Source: Bdellovibrionales bacterium
GTDB lineage: Bacteria; Bdellovibrionota; Bacteriovoracia; Bacteriovoracales; Bacteriovoracaceae
DNA length: 31,076 nt
Assembly (NCBI GenBank): GCA_005791855.1
Contig: SXUH01000401.1
Span: 1-31,076 of the forward strand
Direction of reading: 5' to 3'
Both the position numbers and the translations under genes were made by a program. The notes beneath the pieces are model-generated. The model worked only from the letters and a program-made list of their open reading frames with translations. It did no database searches and was not told the DNA's origin. Numbering within the stretch: position 1 is the stretch's first letter; each line of letters starts with the position of its first letter. This document shows positions 16,578-25,160 of the stretch, piece by piece.

Positions 16578-17872
16578 ACTTTGGACGCACCTTGGTTCAT
16601 TTGAGAGACGATCTCCTTTAAGGTGCAACTCCTTCTTCCGTCCTGCTTCAGGTAATCCATGACGGCGGCGGCGGCGAGGGTCGTCCTTACGTGGATGTCA
16701 TGGAAAAGGATAACACCCGCATCACGACTTGTCTTTTGCATTAAACCTTTAGTTCTCTTAATAATTCTTTCCGGAGACTGGGCCATCCAGTCCAGGGAAT
16801 CGACGTTCCAGTACACATGGACGAGCTTGTTGGCGGCGATCTTCTGCCGGATGTGGGGCACGCTCACTCCCGCGCCGTAGGGGAGCCGGTAGAACTCCAC
16901 GTCCACGCCGTGGAGCTTTTCGATGACCCTCGTGGCCTCGGTGATCTCCCGGTCCAGGATGGTGCTCCCCACCTTGGTGAGCTGCAGGTGGGAATAGGAG
17001 TGGGCGCCGATCTCCATGCCCGCGCGGCGGATCTCCTTCGCCTGCGCTGGATAGTTCTTCACCTGGGAGGCGAGCTGGAAGAAGGTCGCCCGGAGCTTCT
17101 TCTCCTGGAGCGTGCGGAGGATCACCCGACTGGTGGAGCGGCCCGGGCCGTCGTCGAAGGTGAGGGACCAGACCTTGGCGGGGAACTCGTTTCCGGTGAT
17201 GTTCCCGCTCGCCTCGTCGCTGGGGTAGAAGTGCTTGTCCATGCCGAGCTCGCCGTTCTCCAGCATGTAGGAGAGGTGCTCGACGTTGGTCTCGAAGACC
17301 TGGAAGCTCCTGTGGCCCTGGAGCTCCTTGAGCTCGGCCTCGACCTCTTCCGCGCTCACGTCCTTGAACCGGAGCTTTTTCTCCTTGAGGTCCACCTGGT
17401 CTCCCATGTGGCCCCGGAGGTTCTCCATGGACATGGCGGCGAGCGCGGACCGGCGCTCGAAGGCCGCGATCTTCTCCTCGAGGGTCTTGAGCTTCGTCTG
17501 GTCGCTCCTCCCGGCCCGGGCCTTGAGCTTGAACCAGGTCTGCAGCAGCTCGTGTTCGATGAGGTCCACCTGGGTGCGGACGGCGAGGAGGTTCAGGTAG
17601 GCCTTCGAGCGGTAGACGTCCTTCATGGGAGTCTCCTCGAGGAGCCGGTCGAAGTCCCGGAGGTTCTTCTGGCCCAGGACGTAGTAGCTGTGGAGGGAGG
17701 AGAGCTTCTCCTCGAGGCTCTCGGCGAAGGAGAGCTCGTCCACCGCCAGGATCTCGATGGCGCCGACGGACGCGATCTCCCGCTTCCGCTGGGTGGCTTC
17801 CTGGTTCTTGCGCCAGTACAGACTATAGAGGCCCATGGAGATGGCCAGGACTAGGATACCGTTCTTAAACAT
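16568..17872 (-). CDS. Membrane-anchored polysaccharide deacetylase (NodB fold) with coiled-coil stalk
   Basis: A 434-aa protein. Residues 1-20 form an N-terminal membrane anchor (FKNGILVLAISMGLYSLYW). Residues about 30-210 are charged and helical, probably a periplasmic coiled-coil stalk. The C-terminal catalytic NodB domain (about 230-420) has the five motifs: TFDDGP, HSYSHL (the H-x3-H zinc site), RLPYG, DSLDW and LFHDIH. Such enzymes remove N-acetyl groups from peptidoglycan, chitin oligomers or exopolysaccharide. GAGGA lies six bases before ATG 17872. It is upstream of and overlapping the lipoprotein gene. The substrate is not evident; peptidoglycan deacetylation would fit a periplasmic anchor. 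Confidence 0.9.
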   Translation of the reverse strand: MFKNGILVLAISMGLYSLYWRKNQEATQRKREIASVGAIEILAVDELSFAESLEEKLSSLHSYYVLGQKNLRDFDRLLEETPMKDVYRSKAYLNLLAVRTQVDLIEHELLQTWFKLKARAGRSDQTKLKTLEEKIAAFERRSALAAMSMENLRGHMGDQVDLKEKKLRFKDVSAEEVEAELKELQGHRSFQVFETNVEHLSYMLENGELGMDKHFYPSDEASGNITGNEFPAKVWSLTFDDGPGRSTSRVILRTLQEKKLRATFFQLASQVKNYPAQAKEIRRAGMEIGAHSYSHLQLTKVGSTILDREITEATRVIEKLHGVDVEFYRLPYGAGVSVPHIRQKIAANKLVHVYWNVDSLDWMAQSPERIIKRTKGLMQKTSRDAGVILFHDIHVRTTLAAAAVMDYLKQDGRRSCTLKEIVSQMNQGASKVCP

Positions 17873-17961
17873 GCGAGGTCCTCACCCCGGGCTCATCGGT
17901 TAAGGCGGGGCCGGTCCTTAGGGGAGCGGAGGGAGAAGAATTTTCCTCTCAATGAGATCTA

Positions 17962-17990
17962 TTGAACAAAACGGAGAACTCCACCATAAT
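17962..17990 (+). promoter_or_regulatory. Sigma70-type promoter upstream of the winged-helix-like gene
   Basis: TTGAAC (17962-17967), 17-bp spacer, CATAAT (17985-17990). Start would be near A17997, followed by an AGGGGGA ribosome-binding site and ATG 18007. This argues against the in-frame TTG at 17962 and ATG at 17989 as translation starts, since both lie in promoter elements. Confidence 0.6.
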
Positions 17991-18006
17991 GGGGGTAGGG
18001 GGAAAT

Positions 18007-18432
18007 ATGGAAGATATCCGTTCAGTGCTTTCACAATTTCATTCTAAGAAGAAGCGGGAGAATGACCTGCAGAAATCCGGGAAGGGCCCCCACAGCGTGC
18101 CGTCTTCCTCCGAGATCCCGGACGTGTTCTTCGACGTGATCCTCCAGAAAGTTAAACTAAACCGCTCGGAGATCATCCTCCTCATGTACCTCTACCGGCA
18201 GGTCTGGTGCAGGCCCAACCTCTACCGCGCCCACGGCATCGGGCCCCTGAACTCCTACGCCGACATCTGCCAGGTCCTGGGGATGACCCCCGAGGAACTC
18301 GGGCAGCACCTGCGGGGACTCCAGAACTACGGCTTCATCGAGGCCGTCCGCGCCGGCCAGTATTTTGTGAGAAAGTATTTTACAGAAGAGCTGGATGCCC
18401 AGTTTAATCAGAACTATGACGAGTTCTTCTAG
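18007..18432 (+). CDS. Small winged-helix-like protein, unknown function
   Basis: A 141-aa protein, MEDIRSVLSQFHSKKKRE... The first 50 residues are charged and probably flexible. From about 57 (LNRSEIILLMYLYRQVW) there is a helix-turn-helix-like region with NSYADICQVLGMTPEELGQHLRGLQNYGFIE (positions about 83-113, helix-turn-helix then wing) resembling winged-helix DNA-binding proteins of the DnaD/replication-initiator type. The specific family is not recognised. The start is set by AGGGGGA and by the promoter just upstream. Its last 17 nt overlap the start of trmK. Confidence 0.65.
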   Translation: MEDIRSVLSQFHSKKKRENDLQKSGKGPHSVPSSSEIPDVFFDVILQKVKLNRSEIILLMYLYRQVWCRPNLYRAHGIGPLNSYADICQVLGMTPEELGQHLRGLQNYGFIEAVRAGQYFVRKYFTEELDAQFNQNYDEFF

Positions 18433-19063
18433 GCGCAGGGAAACCCTCTCGCTCCGGCTCCAGAAACTAAGAGACCTTCAGAGAGAGACAGAGGTCATCT
18501 GGGACATCGGCTGCGACCATGGCCTGCTCGGAACTTCCTTTGAGAATGAGCCACACATCAAAGAGATCAACCTGGTGGATCCCTCTTTGGAAGTCGTGGC
18601 GAAGCTAAAAGATTCGTATATTTCGAATACCAAAATCAAAGTCATCAATAAGAAAGGACAGGAGTTAAGCCTGGGCCGAGGATCGAAAACGATCTTCATC
18701 GCTGGTATGGGAGGGAAGGAGATCGGAGAGATCATCCGAAGCCTTCTCCCGGAGCTCACCCCGCTGGACCAACTGATCATCTCACCTCATCGGAAGATCC
18801 TCGAGCTGAGGGAATTTCTTTCCTCCACGAGCCTCGGATGCTTCCACGAGGACCTCGTCTACGAAGGTGGCCAGTACTACCAGATCCTCGGCCTCTCACT
18901 TAGAGATGACCTTCCGAAGGTCTCTCTTTATGGTGATTTGCTCTGGCAGTCTAAAGACGGTCCCGCGTACCGGGAGCACCAGGTGAAGTTCTTCTCCCTC
19001 CACAAAGACGAGGATTCCGTTCGGTACGTGGAGCACCTCCGGGGCCTTAAGTGCCGGAGATAG
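18416..19063 (+). CDS. trmK: TrmK-family tRNA (adenine-22 N1)-methyltransferase
   Basis: A 215-aa SAM-dependent methyltransferase with LSLRLQKLRDL near the N-terminus, SAM-binding motif I IWDIGCDHGLLG, INLVDPS, and IFIAGMGGKEIGEII followed by ISPH. This order and the MGG motif are typical of TrmK (YqfN), which methylates A22 of tRNA. ATG 18416 lies inside the preceding gene (17-nt overlap), suggesting translational coupling. The frame is open upstream but earlier starts would extend far into that gene. TrmK is commoner in Firmicutes, so its presence here is mildly notable. Confidence 0.8.
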   Translation: MTSSSRRRETLSLRLQKLRDLQRETEVIWDIGCDHGLLGTSFENEPHIKEINLVDPSLEVVAKLKDSYISNTKIKVINKKGQELSLGRGSKTIFIAGMGGKEIGEIIRSLLPELTPLDQLIISPHRKILELREFLSSTSLGCFHEDLVYEGGQYYQILGLSLRDDLPKVSLYGDLLWQSKDGPAYREHQVKFFSLHKDEDSVRYVEHLRGLKCRR

Positions 19064-19079
19064 CGTGTGACTAAACATA

Positions 19080-19088
19080 TGTTATACT
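19080..19088 (+). promoter_or_regulatory. Extended -10 promoter, leaderless transcript
   Basis: TG-T-TATACT (TG at 19080-19081, TATACT at 19083-19088) without a recognisable -35 box. Seven bases beyond the -10 box is 19095, exactly the A of the next ATG, and no Shine-Dalgarno precedes that ATG. Confidence 0.5.
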
Positions 19089-19094
19089 AATACC

Positions 19095-20726
19095 ATGGCA
19101 GAGAACTTCACATTCTTCTACTTCGGAGACGACGAAGCCTACTTCCGCGCCCTCCAGGGTGAGTTCCGGAAGAGCACCCGGATGGCCATCTCCTTCCAGC
19201 GCTTCTACGAAGTCGACGAGAGGAAGATCCAGTCCTTCTTCCTCAAGATCTACGAACAGAAAGCCGCCTGCGTCTTCATCGATTTCTCGCGGCAGAGCCA
19301 GGACTACCTCCACCTCGCGCGGATCCTCGCCCGCACACCCCTGGAGCACCCGCTGGTGACCGTGGGGCTCGTCGACTACCTCTCGCCACCGGAGGTCCTG
19401 GTCGAGAGCATCGCCACGGGGGTGAACCTCACCCACATCAAGAGTGTGGAAACCTACGACGTGATCTACGACGTCACCCGGCTCCTCTCCCCGGCGGACA
19501 TCGAAGCTCCGCCGTTCGCCACCGCGACCCTCTCCGAAGAGTGGGAGGCGGGCCTCACTTGCAAGATCGGCTACGTCCATTCTCTCGGGCTCCACCTGGA
19601 GACGAATCAGAGGCTCGCCGTCGGCGACCGGATCCGCCTGAGCCACCACTGGTCGAAGGCCCACGTCGTCCCGTCGCAGGAAGTGTTCGTGACGAGTGTC
19701 TCGACGAGTAACCTCTTCTACAACTTCAAGTACGCCGTGGACGTGGAGTTCGTCTTCGAGGACGAGTTCCTGCCGCCGGAGGGGATGGAGGAGGACCGGA
19801 TCCAGGAGAAGCTCGCCGACCGGGAGCACGCCATCAAGCAGAGTAAGAAGAAGCTCAGGGCCTGGCTCGAGGACCGGCGGGAACCGTCGCACGAGAAGAA
19901 GGCCAAGATCATGATCGTGGACAAGACCTTCCGCTTCTACGACCACCAGGGCCGGAGCGACAAGTACGCCTACACCATCCGCTGCGTCCCCTCGGGGGTC
20001 AAGGTGCTGGAGGAGTACGAGCGGCTCAGGCCCCAGGTGATCGTCTACGCCATGGAGAAGGTCGCCGCCGGGGAAGCCCCCTCGAAGGACAGCAACGACG
20101 AGCTCCTGAGCCTGGTGAACCGGATCAAGGACGGCGACCCGGAGGCAAGGCCCTTCCTCATCGTCTTCAACAACGAGCTCGGCTCCAAGGACATGCAGCT
20201 GGGGCTCGGGTACTCGCAGGTCCTGACCTCTCCCGGAGAGGTGGACCCGCAGACCGTGCTCAAGCTCGCAGAAGCATTCTCCAAGAAGATTAACGGGGAA
20301 GGCGCGTCTGACGAAGACCGGGTCTACATCAACAAGACGAACAGCATGTCCGTCTGCGAGATCCTCGTCCCGGTGCGGGCGCTGAAGCTCACCGAGTCCA
20401 ACATGATCTTCCAGTGCGAGACTGAGCTCGCGGAGGGATCGAACCTCCACCTCACCACCCCGGTGGAGATGTACGTGAACGTCCAGGCCTCGAAGCCGTC
20501 GGGGAAGGTCCCCGAGTACCTGGGCCTCATCCACTGCCTCGGGGAGACGCCGAAGAAGGACCTGCGCCGGTACGTCAACTCCATCTTCTTCCGGGAGCAC
20601 GACGCCAAGCTCTTGCAGGAAGCCGAGGAGTACAAGAAGCTCAACGAGGCCAAGCGGATCGAGAAGGAAGCACCGAAGGTCGAGGAGGTCGCCGCGGAGG
20701 GCGGGGAGCCGGAATCCGAGCAGTAG
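19095..20726 (+). CDS. Regulator-like protein with receiver-like and PilZ-like regions
   Basis: A 543-aa protein, not recognised as a known family. Residues 1-130 alternate strands and helices like a response-regulator receiver (FFYFGDDEAYFRAL, CVFIDFSRQS, LVTVGLVDYLSPPE) but lack the usual Asp/Lys set. Residues about 150-225 (LTCKIGYVHSLGLHLETN, then VGDRIRLSH) and about 430-470 (SNMIFQCETELAEGSNLHL) look like PilZ-type barrels. Residues 275-400 resemble a second degenerate receiver (AKIMIVDKTFRFYD, PQVIVYAMEKV). The C-terminal tail is highly charged (about 500-543). No signal peptide, so cytoplasmic. There is no Shine-Dalgarno; the promoter geometry predicts a leaderless mRNA. Confidence 0.7.
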   Translation: MAENFTFFYFGDDEAYFRALQGEFRKSTRMAISFQRFYEVDERKIQSFFLKIYEQKAACVFIDFSRQSQDYLHLARILARTPLEHPLVTVGLVDYLSPPEVLVESIATGVNLTHIKSVETYDVIYDVTRLLSPADIEAPPFATATLSEEWEAGLTCKIGYVHSLGLHLETNQRLAVGDRIRLSHHWSKAHVVPSQEVFVTSVSTSNLFYNFKYAVDVEFVFEDEFLPPEGMEEDRIQEKLADREHAIKQSKKKLRAWLEDRREPSHEKKAKIMIVDKTFRFYDHQGRSDKYAYTIRCVPSGVKVLEEYERLRPQVIVYAMEKVAAGEAPSKDSNDELLSLVNRIKDGDPEARPFLIVFNNELGSKDMQLGLGYSQVLTSPGEVDPQTVLKLAEAFSKKINGEGASDEDRVYINKTNSMSVCEILVPVRALKLTESNMIFQCETELAEGSNLHLTTPVEMYVNVQASKPSGKVPEYLGLIHCLGETPKKDLRRYVNSIFFREHDAKLLQEAEEYKKLNEAKRIEKEAPKVEEVAAEGGEPESEQ

Positions 20727-20811
20727 GCGACTCCGGCAGGCTTCAATAATTCTAAAATGTAGAGTCCGGGGGTTATCTTCTCGTTAATTCTATGAGAAGG
20801 TTGTTTCCTCT

Positions 20812-21009
20812 ATGGCCCTACTTAAGATCTTCGTCATCATTTTCCTGATCTATTTCATCCGGCGCTTCATCCAGCTCTACGGGGTGATGAAACGGCTCCA
20901 GGCCGAAGCCGAAGCCACCGCGAGGCAGGCGGAGTTGAACAAGCGCCAGGTGAGTAAGAAATCCGCCAACGCCGATGCCATCGAGGCCGACTACAAGGTC
21001 GTCGACTAG
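20812..21009 (+). CDS. Small single-span membrane protein
   Basis: A 65-aa protein with a hydrophobic N-terminal helix (LLKIFVIIFLIYFIRRFI, 3-20), then a charged amphipathic helix rich in Ala/Glu/Arg and a C-terminal IEADYKVVD. The layout resembles DUF4834-type small membrane proteins, which also end in an acidic D-[AE]-D-[FY]-like motif, but the match is not firm. AGAAGG lies about 11 nt before ATG 20812. Function unknown. Confidence 0.6.
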   Translation: MALLKIFVIIFLIYFIRRFIQLYGVMKRLQAEAEATARQAELNKRQVSKKSANADAIEADYKVVD

Positions 21010-21037
21010 GCGGGGGCGCCTTGCTGGGGACGCCTAG
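21006..21037. terminator. Hairpin between convergent genes
   Basis: CTAGGCG (21006-21012) pairs with CGCCTAG (21031-21037), with a GC-rich 18-nt loop. It begins at the stop codon of the small membrane protein gene and precedes the convergent transglutaminase stop. No T-tract follows, so termination is uncertain. Confidence 0.35.
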
Positions 21038-21043
21038 GCGGGC

Positions 21044-22909
21044 TTAGATCTTCCGGATCTGCTTCTTCAGCGACGCCACCAGATCCGAGCGCGTGCCGAA
21101 GCTCGCTTCCACGAGGCCGTCCCAGATCTGAAGGTACTTCTCCTTCTCCGGGTGGTCGAGCTCCGCGAGCTGGTGCTTGGCCTCGCTGACGGAGACCGTG
21201 GAGAGCTGGACTCCGCGCTTTCTAATCTTCCGGTAGAAGGCCCCCCAGAGCTTCTGGAGCTCGCTCTCGGAGACCTCCGAGGACTTGAGCTTGAGGTACA
21301 AAGAGTAGAGTCCCATGAAGGCCACCATCAGGAGCGGCAGGAGACTCAGGAGCCATTCCCGCTTGAAGCGGATCCGCGAGAACCAGGCGTCCTGGCTGTA
21401 GTAGTCCATCTGCTCCAGCCAGTTGTAGAAGCTGAAGTCCCACTGGCTGAACCACTGCTTGAGCTCGAGGAAGGCGGGCGGGAGCCGGAAGAGCCGCGCC
21501 CCCAGGAAGGAGCGGGCGTTGAGGTCCTGGTAGAAGGCCTCGGCACCGAGGCGAACCCGGTCCGGGGCGATCCAGGCGGTGGGATCGAGGCGCACCCAGT
21601 GGTCGTCGCTCAGGGCCTCCACCCAGACGTGGGCGTCGTTTTGTGTCACGAGGTAGTACTCTCCGAACTTGTTGAAGGTCCCTCCCATGAACCCGGAGAC
21701 GAGCCGGGCGGGGACGCCGCGGGCCCGGAGGATGATCGCGAGGGCCGAGGCGTAGTGCGAGCAGAAGCCGGTCTTCTTGGAGCGCATGAATTCGTTGAAG
21801 TCGCTGCTCTTCCCGGGGGAGAGGGAGTAGGTGAACCCTTCCCGCCGGAGGTAGGTCGTGACGTCCCGGGAGAGGAGCTTCAGGTCCCGCGCGGGGAAGG
21901 TCGCGTCGATCCACTCCTTCGTCTCCGGGGTGAGGTTCACCTGCAGGTAGTTCTTAAGGTGCTCGGTGGTGTCGAGGGAGTGGAGCTTCTGGCCGATGAC
22001 CTTGTAGCGCTGGTGCCACTGCCAGCGCTTCTGCGGGAGGGTTCCGTTCTTGTTGAACGCGAGGTAGTTCCCGCCGACGTGGAGGGCCCGGGGGTAGTCC
22101 AGGGAGAAGATGAAGTCCGCCTTCTCGAAGGTGCGGATGTCCTGCGTGAACTGGTCCTCGGTCTCGTTCACTCCGAGGATGAGCTCGCCGTCGCTCTTGT
22201 CGAAGTGGTTCGGGTGCCAGTTCCAGCCGTCGTTGCTGGAGAGGGTGTTCCCCCGCCAGTAGAGCTCCCCCTGGGGAAACTCTTCGGAGAGGAGGGCCTG
22301 GAAGACCGGCTCGGCGTTCGAGCTCAGGCTCTCGACCTCGGAGACCTTCACCTCCGTGGTGTAGCCCACCTCTCCTTCCCCGCGGGCGAGCTGCTTGAAG
22401 GGGATGGGGTTCATCATCCGGGGGACGAAGAAGAAGAGGACGAGGGTCAGCGGGAAGATCCAGAACACGAGGTACCCGAGGTCCCGGGGCTTCAGGCGCT
22501 GGCCCACGAAGGCGTAGAAGTCTCGCATGAGGACCACGAAGCTCCCGCCGAAGAAGAGCACGTAGGTGAGGGTCTTCTCGAAGAGGGACCCCGCGGAGAT
22601 GAGGAGCACGAGGCCCATGAAGACCATGTAGCTGTCTCGCACCGTCTCCTTCTCGAGGATCTTCAGGACGATGATGGAGGTGAGGAAGTTGATCCCGACC
22701 TCCGGGTCGATGATCTTCCCGTAGGTGATCCAGTAGGAGGCGAAAATCCCCAGGGCGAGGAGGTTCCGGACGAGCTTCGTGGTCCGGATCCCGGAGAAGG
22801 AGAGTCCGACGCCGAGGAGCACGAGGCCGATGGTGGTGCCGGTGAGCGTCTCGTGCAGCAAGAGGGCGAAGACCAGGAGGACCAGGTTCTGGCCCCGGTT
22901 GGCTAGCAT
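21044..22909 (-). CDS. TgpA-like transmembrane transglutaminase
   Basis: A 621-aa protein. Residues 1-180 contain several membrane segments (for example LVLLVFALLLHE, FPLTLVLFFFVP). A periplasmic part follows with the transglutaminase core: Cys in TGFCSHYASALA, ARLVSGFMGG, His in DAHVWVEA and Asp in RLDPTAW form the Cys-His-Asp triad. A final membrane helix (LLSLLPLLMVAFMGLYSLYL) precedes a cytoplasmic tail. ATG 22909 has AAGGAG eight bases upstream and overlaps the DUF58 stop by 7 nt. The moxR-DUF58-tgpA order is a widespread bacterial operon linked to envelope or complex assembly; the exact substrate is generally unknown. Confidence 0.88.
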   Translation of the reverse strand: MLANRGQNLVLLVFALLLHETLTGTTIGLVLLGVGLSFSGIRTTKLVRNLLALGIFASYWITYGKIIDPEVGINFLTSIIVLKILEKETVRDSYMVFMGLVLLISAGSLFEKTLTYVLFFGGSFVVLMRDFYAFVGQRLKPRDLGYLVFWIFPLTLVLFFFVPRMMNPIPFKQLARGEGEVGYTTEVKVSEVESLSSNAEPVFQALLSEEFPQGELYWRGNTLSSNDGWNWHPNHFDKSDGELILGVNETEDQFTQDIRTFEKADFIFSLDYPRALHVGGNYLAFNKNGTLPQKRWQWHQRYKVIGQKLHSLDTTEHLKNYLQVNLTPETKEWIDATFPARDLKLLSRDVTTYLRREGFTYSLSPGKSSDFNEFMRSKKTGFCSHYASALAIILRARGVPARLVSGFMGGTFNKFGEYYLVTQNDAHVWVEALSDDHWVRLDPTAWIAPDRVRLGAEAFYQDLNARSFLGARLFRLPPAFLELKQWFSQWDFSFYNWLEQMDYYSQDAWFSRIRFKREWLLSLLPLLMVAFMGLYSLYLKLKSSEVSESELQKLWGAFYRKIRKRGVQLSTVSVSEAKHQLAELDHPEKEKYLQIWDGLVEASFGTRSDLVASLKKQIRKI

Positions 22910-23805
22910 ACGCTGATCTCCTTCAGGCACTCGACGAGGTGCTGGTCGCTGCAGGCCGGGCCCCGGAAGCTCGCCGACGTCTTAAGAGTGAAGGCGATCC
23001 CCTGGGCCCGGCAGTCCACCAGCTGGGTCGCGAGCTTCGAGAGGTACTCTTCCTTCAGGGCCCCGGCCGGTGGCTCGAGGACGAAGTCGACCTTCGAGGA
23101 CCGGAGGGCCTCTCCTTCCTTGATGATGAGCTGTCCCGAGCGGGCGTAGTGCTTCCAGCTAATGCGGTTGGAGTGCTCCCCGTGGTAGGAGTTGAGGTGG
23201 GAGACCTCTCCGCTGCCGGCCCTCTCCACCGGGAGCTCTCCCTCCTGCTCCGAGGGCCGCACCTCTACCGGGGCCCTGGTCGAACTCAGCTCCGGGAACG
23301 CGTAGGTGGAGGAGGTCACCGGGAAGTAGATCCAGACCTGGTAGAGGCCGAAGGGCATGTCCGTGTGGACCTTGAGGTGCTCCCAGCGGTAGTGGCCCCG
23401 GCGCTTGAACCGGAGGGTCCCCTGGGACTCGTGCTCGGAGTGGAAGTGGGTGGCGACGGCCTCCGCGTGGTCCTCCCGCACCAGGGTGAGGTTCCACTTG
23501 AGGTTCCCCCGCGGCGAGCTCGCCCACCGGACCTGCACGGGGATGGAAGTCCCGACGTGCCCGTTCTGGGTCGCGACCGCTCCGGGGCGAAGCCCTCGGA
23601 GGAAGTAGTGGGTCTGGATCACCCAGATGAGGTTGAGCCCGAAGAGGAGGAGCGTGAAGATCAGGAGGAGGTTATTGCTGTACCCCACGGAGAGGAGGAA
23701 CATGAGGAAGATGAGGCCGTTGAGGTAGCCCCCCATCTTCGTCGGAAGGATGTAGACCCGGACCCGTTTCCGGAACTGCCGGAGGATGAAGCTCTTTAGG
23801 TTCAT
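22903..23805 (-). CDS. DUF58 membrane protein
   Basis: A 300-aa protein with two membrane helices near the N-terminus (GLIFLMFLLSVGYSNNLLLIF and the segment after it), an extracytoplasmic beta-rich middle and the DUF58 signature GEHSNRISWKHYARSGQLIIKEGE (about residues 215-238), followed by a shortened von Willebrand-like tail. DUF58 proteins work with MoxR ATPases. ATG 23805 overlaps the moxR stop by 4 nt (ATGA). Confidence 0.87.
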   Translation of the reverse strand: MNLKSFILRQFRKRVRVYILPTKMGGYLNGLIFLMFLLSVGYSNNLLLIFTLLLFGLNLIWVIQTHYFLRGLRPGAVATQNGHVGTSIPVQVRWASSPRGNLKWNLTLVREDHAEAVATHFHSEHESQGTLRFKRRGHYRWEHLKVHTDMPFGLYQVWIYFPVTSSTYAFPELSSTRAPVEVRPSEQEGELPVERAGSGEVSHLNSYHGEHSNRISWKHYARSGQLIIKEGEALRSSKVDFVLEPPAGALKEEYLSKLATQLVDCRAQGIAFTLKTSASFRGPACSDQHLVECLKEISVC

Positions 23806-24725
23806 TTCTCTCTAACGAAGGGAACGGATTTTACGAACTCCCGCGCCTTCTGCTCTTCGCTCGCGGCGGACAGGGAGTGGTGGGAGAACATCCGGTGGCC
23901 CGCTACGAAGGGGAAGACCGCGACCACGTCATCCGGAAGGACGAAGTTCCTCTTCTCGAGGAAGGCCCAGCCCCGCGCGGCCATCAAGAGGTCCAACCCG
24001 GCCCGGGGGCTAAGGCCCCAGTGGTCTTCCCGGGCCCTCGAGGATTGCAGGACCTCGGCCAGGTACTCGAGGAGCATCGGGCTCGTGGTCACCTTCTGGA
24101 CCTCTCCTTCCCAGTTTGTGAGCTCGGTCGCCGAGAGCAAGGGAGAGAGGGTATCGAGCTTCTCCAGGCGCGAGCCGCTGGCGAGGAGGTCGATCTCCTC
24201 ATTTTTGCTCAGGTGGCCCATGGGAAACTTGAAGAGGAAGCGGTCGAGCTGCGACTCCGGGAGCGGGTACGTTCCGTGCTGCCCGCGCGGATTCTGGGTG
24301 GCGAAGAGACAGAACCTCTCCGGCAGCGGGTAGGTCTGTCCGTCGACGGTGACGTGCTTCTCTTCCATCGCCTGGAGCAGGGCACTCTGGGTCTTCGGCG
24401 TCCCGCGGTTGAGCTCGTCGGCGAGGATTAGCTCACCGAAGATGGGCCCCGGCTTGAAGACGAACTTCTCCGACTCCTTCAGGAAGATGGAGACGCCCAG
24501 GATGTCGGAGGGGAGGAGGTCGTTGGTGAACTGCACTCTGCGGAAGACGAGCCCCGTCGCCTTGGCGAAGAACTTCACCAGGGTGGTCTTCCCCATCCCC
24601 GGGACGTCTTCGATCAAGACGTTGCGGTTGAGGAGAAGGGCGAGGAGTCCCAGGCGTAACTGGAGACTGTTTCCCGGGAGAAAGACTTCTCCGATCTTAA
24701 GAAATTCATCGATGTTTGTTGGCAT
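23802..24725 (-). CDS. moxR: MoxR-family AAA+ ATPase
   Basis: A 307-aa protein with Walker A EDVPGMGKTTL (about 39-49), Walker B ELILADELNR, sensor 1 LFATQNPRGQHGTYPLPESQLDRF (about 139-162) and C-terminal sensor 2 GLSPRAGLDLL. Members act as chaperone-like ATPases for partner proteins with von Willebrand-type domains such as DUF58. First gene of the operon. No Shine-Dalgarno precedes ATG 24725, and the predicted transcription start coincides with the ATG. Confidence 0.92.
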   Translation of the reverse strand: MPTNIDEFLKIGEVFLPGNSLQLRLGLLALLLNRNVLIEDVPGMGKTTLVKFFAKATGLVFRRVQFTNDLLPSDILGVSIFLKESEKFVFKPGPIFGELILADELNRGTPKTQSALLQAMEEKHVTVDGQTYPLPERFCLFATQNPRGQHGTYPLPESQLDRFLFKFPMGHLSKNEEIDLLASGSRLEKLDTLSPLLSATELTNWEGEVQKVTTSPMLLEYLAEVLQSSRAREDHWGLSPRAGLDLLMAARGWAFLEKRNFVLPDDVVAVFPFVAGHRMFSHHSLSAASEEQKAREFVKSVPFVREK

Positions 24726-24731
24726 GACATC

Positions 24732-24759
24732 ATCGTAGCATGCCTCTAGATTTTGTCAT
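24732..24759 (-). promoter_or_regulatory. Promoter of the moxR operon, leaderless
   Basis: The minus strand has ATGACA (24759-24754), a 16-bp spacer ending in TGC, and TACGAT (24737-24732), so it also fits an extended -10. Seven bases past the -10 box is 24725, the A of the moxR ATG. Confidence 0.5.
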
Positions 24760-24780
24760 TTTTATTAGATTCCAAGTCCT

Positions 24781-24799
24781 TGTTAAGATCCCGTTAACA
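24781..24799. repeat. Inverted repeat, possible operator
   Basis: TGTTAA, 7 nt, TTAACA forms a perfect 6-bp inverted repeat in the 137-bp region between moxR and the small gene at 24863. It is centred about 65 bp upstream of the predicted moxR start. The rest of this region shows only the moxR promoter. Confidence 0.3.
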
Positions 24800-24862
24800 C
24801 CCTCTGGATCGGCAAGCCATCGGAAAGACTTAAAACCGAGCTATTAGCACGGGAAACCAGTT

Positions 24863-25138
24863 TTGGGTATAGACTGGTTCGAAGTTCCGAATAACCTGGA
24901 GGTCTATTTGAATACCAAGAGCCAAGAGCATTTTCAGGAAACCCTCATTGCTCAGTACCGGGATCTGATCCACGACGCGGTCCTGGAGAGTGAAACCGAG
25001 CACAAGACGAGCCTGAACATCGGGAAGCTTAACTCGAAGTTGAAGGTCATCCTGAAAGCCGCTCAGTACGACGGTCTTCAGGAAAAAGAAATTGGCCAAT
25101 TGATCGACGAGGCCATACCTTTTACTAAGGCGGCATAG
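24863..25138 (+). CDS. Small protein, unknown function
   Basis: A 91-aa protein, MGIDWFEVPNNLEVYLNTKS..., starting at TTG 24863 with only a weak GGGA upstream; there is no later in-frame ATG near the N-terminus. It is mostly helical and charged, has no signal peptide or membrane segment, and is not recognised. The start is uncertain. It is followed by another small gene 22 nt downstream, with which it probably forms a transcription unit. Confidence 0.55.
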   Translation: MGIDWFEVPNNLEVYLNTKSQEHFQETLIAQYRDLIHDAVLESETEHKTSLNIGKLNSKLKVILKAAQYDGLQEKEIGQLIDEAIPFTKAA

Positions 25139-25160
25139 AAGTCGCAGGAGGAAAAGCGTC

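Noticed and set aside
17962..18006. A TTG start at 17962 giving a longer winged-helix-like protein
   Set aside because: TTGAAC is a -35 box with CATAAT 17 bp on, and AGGGGGA sits before ATG 18007.
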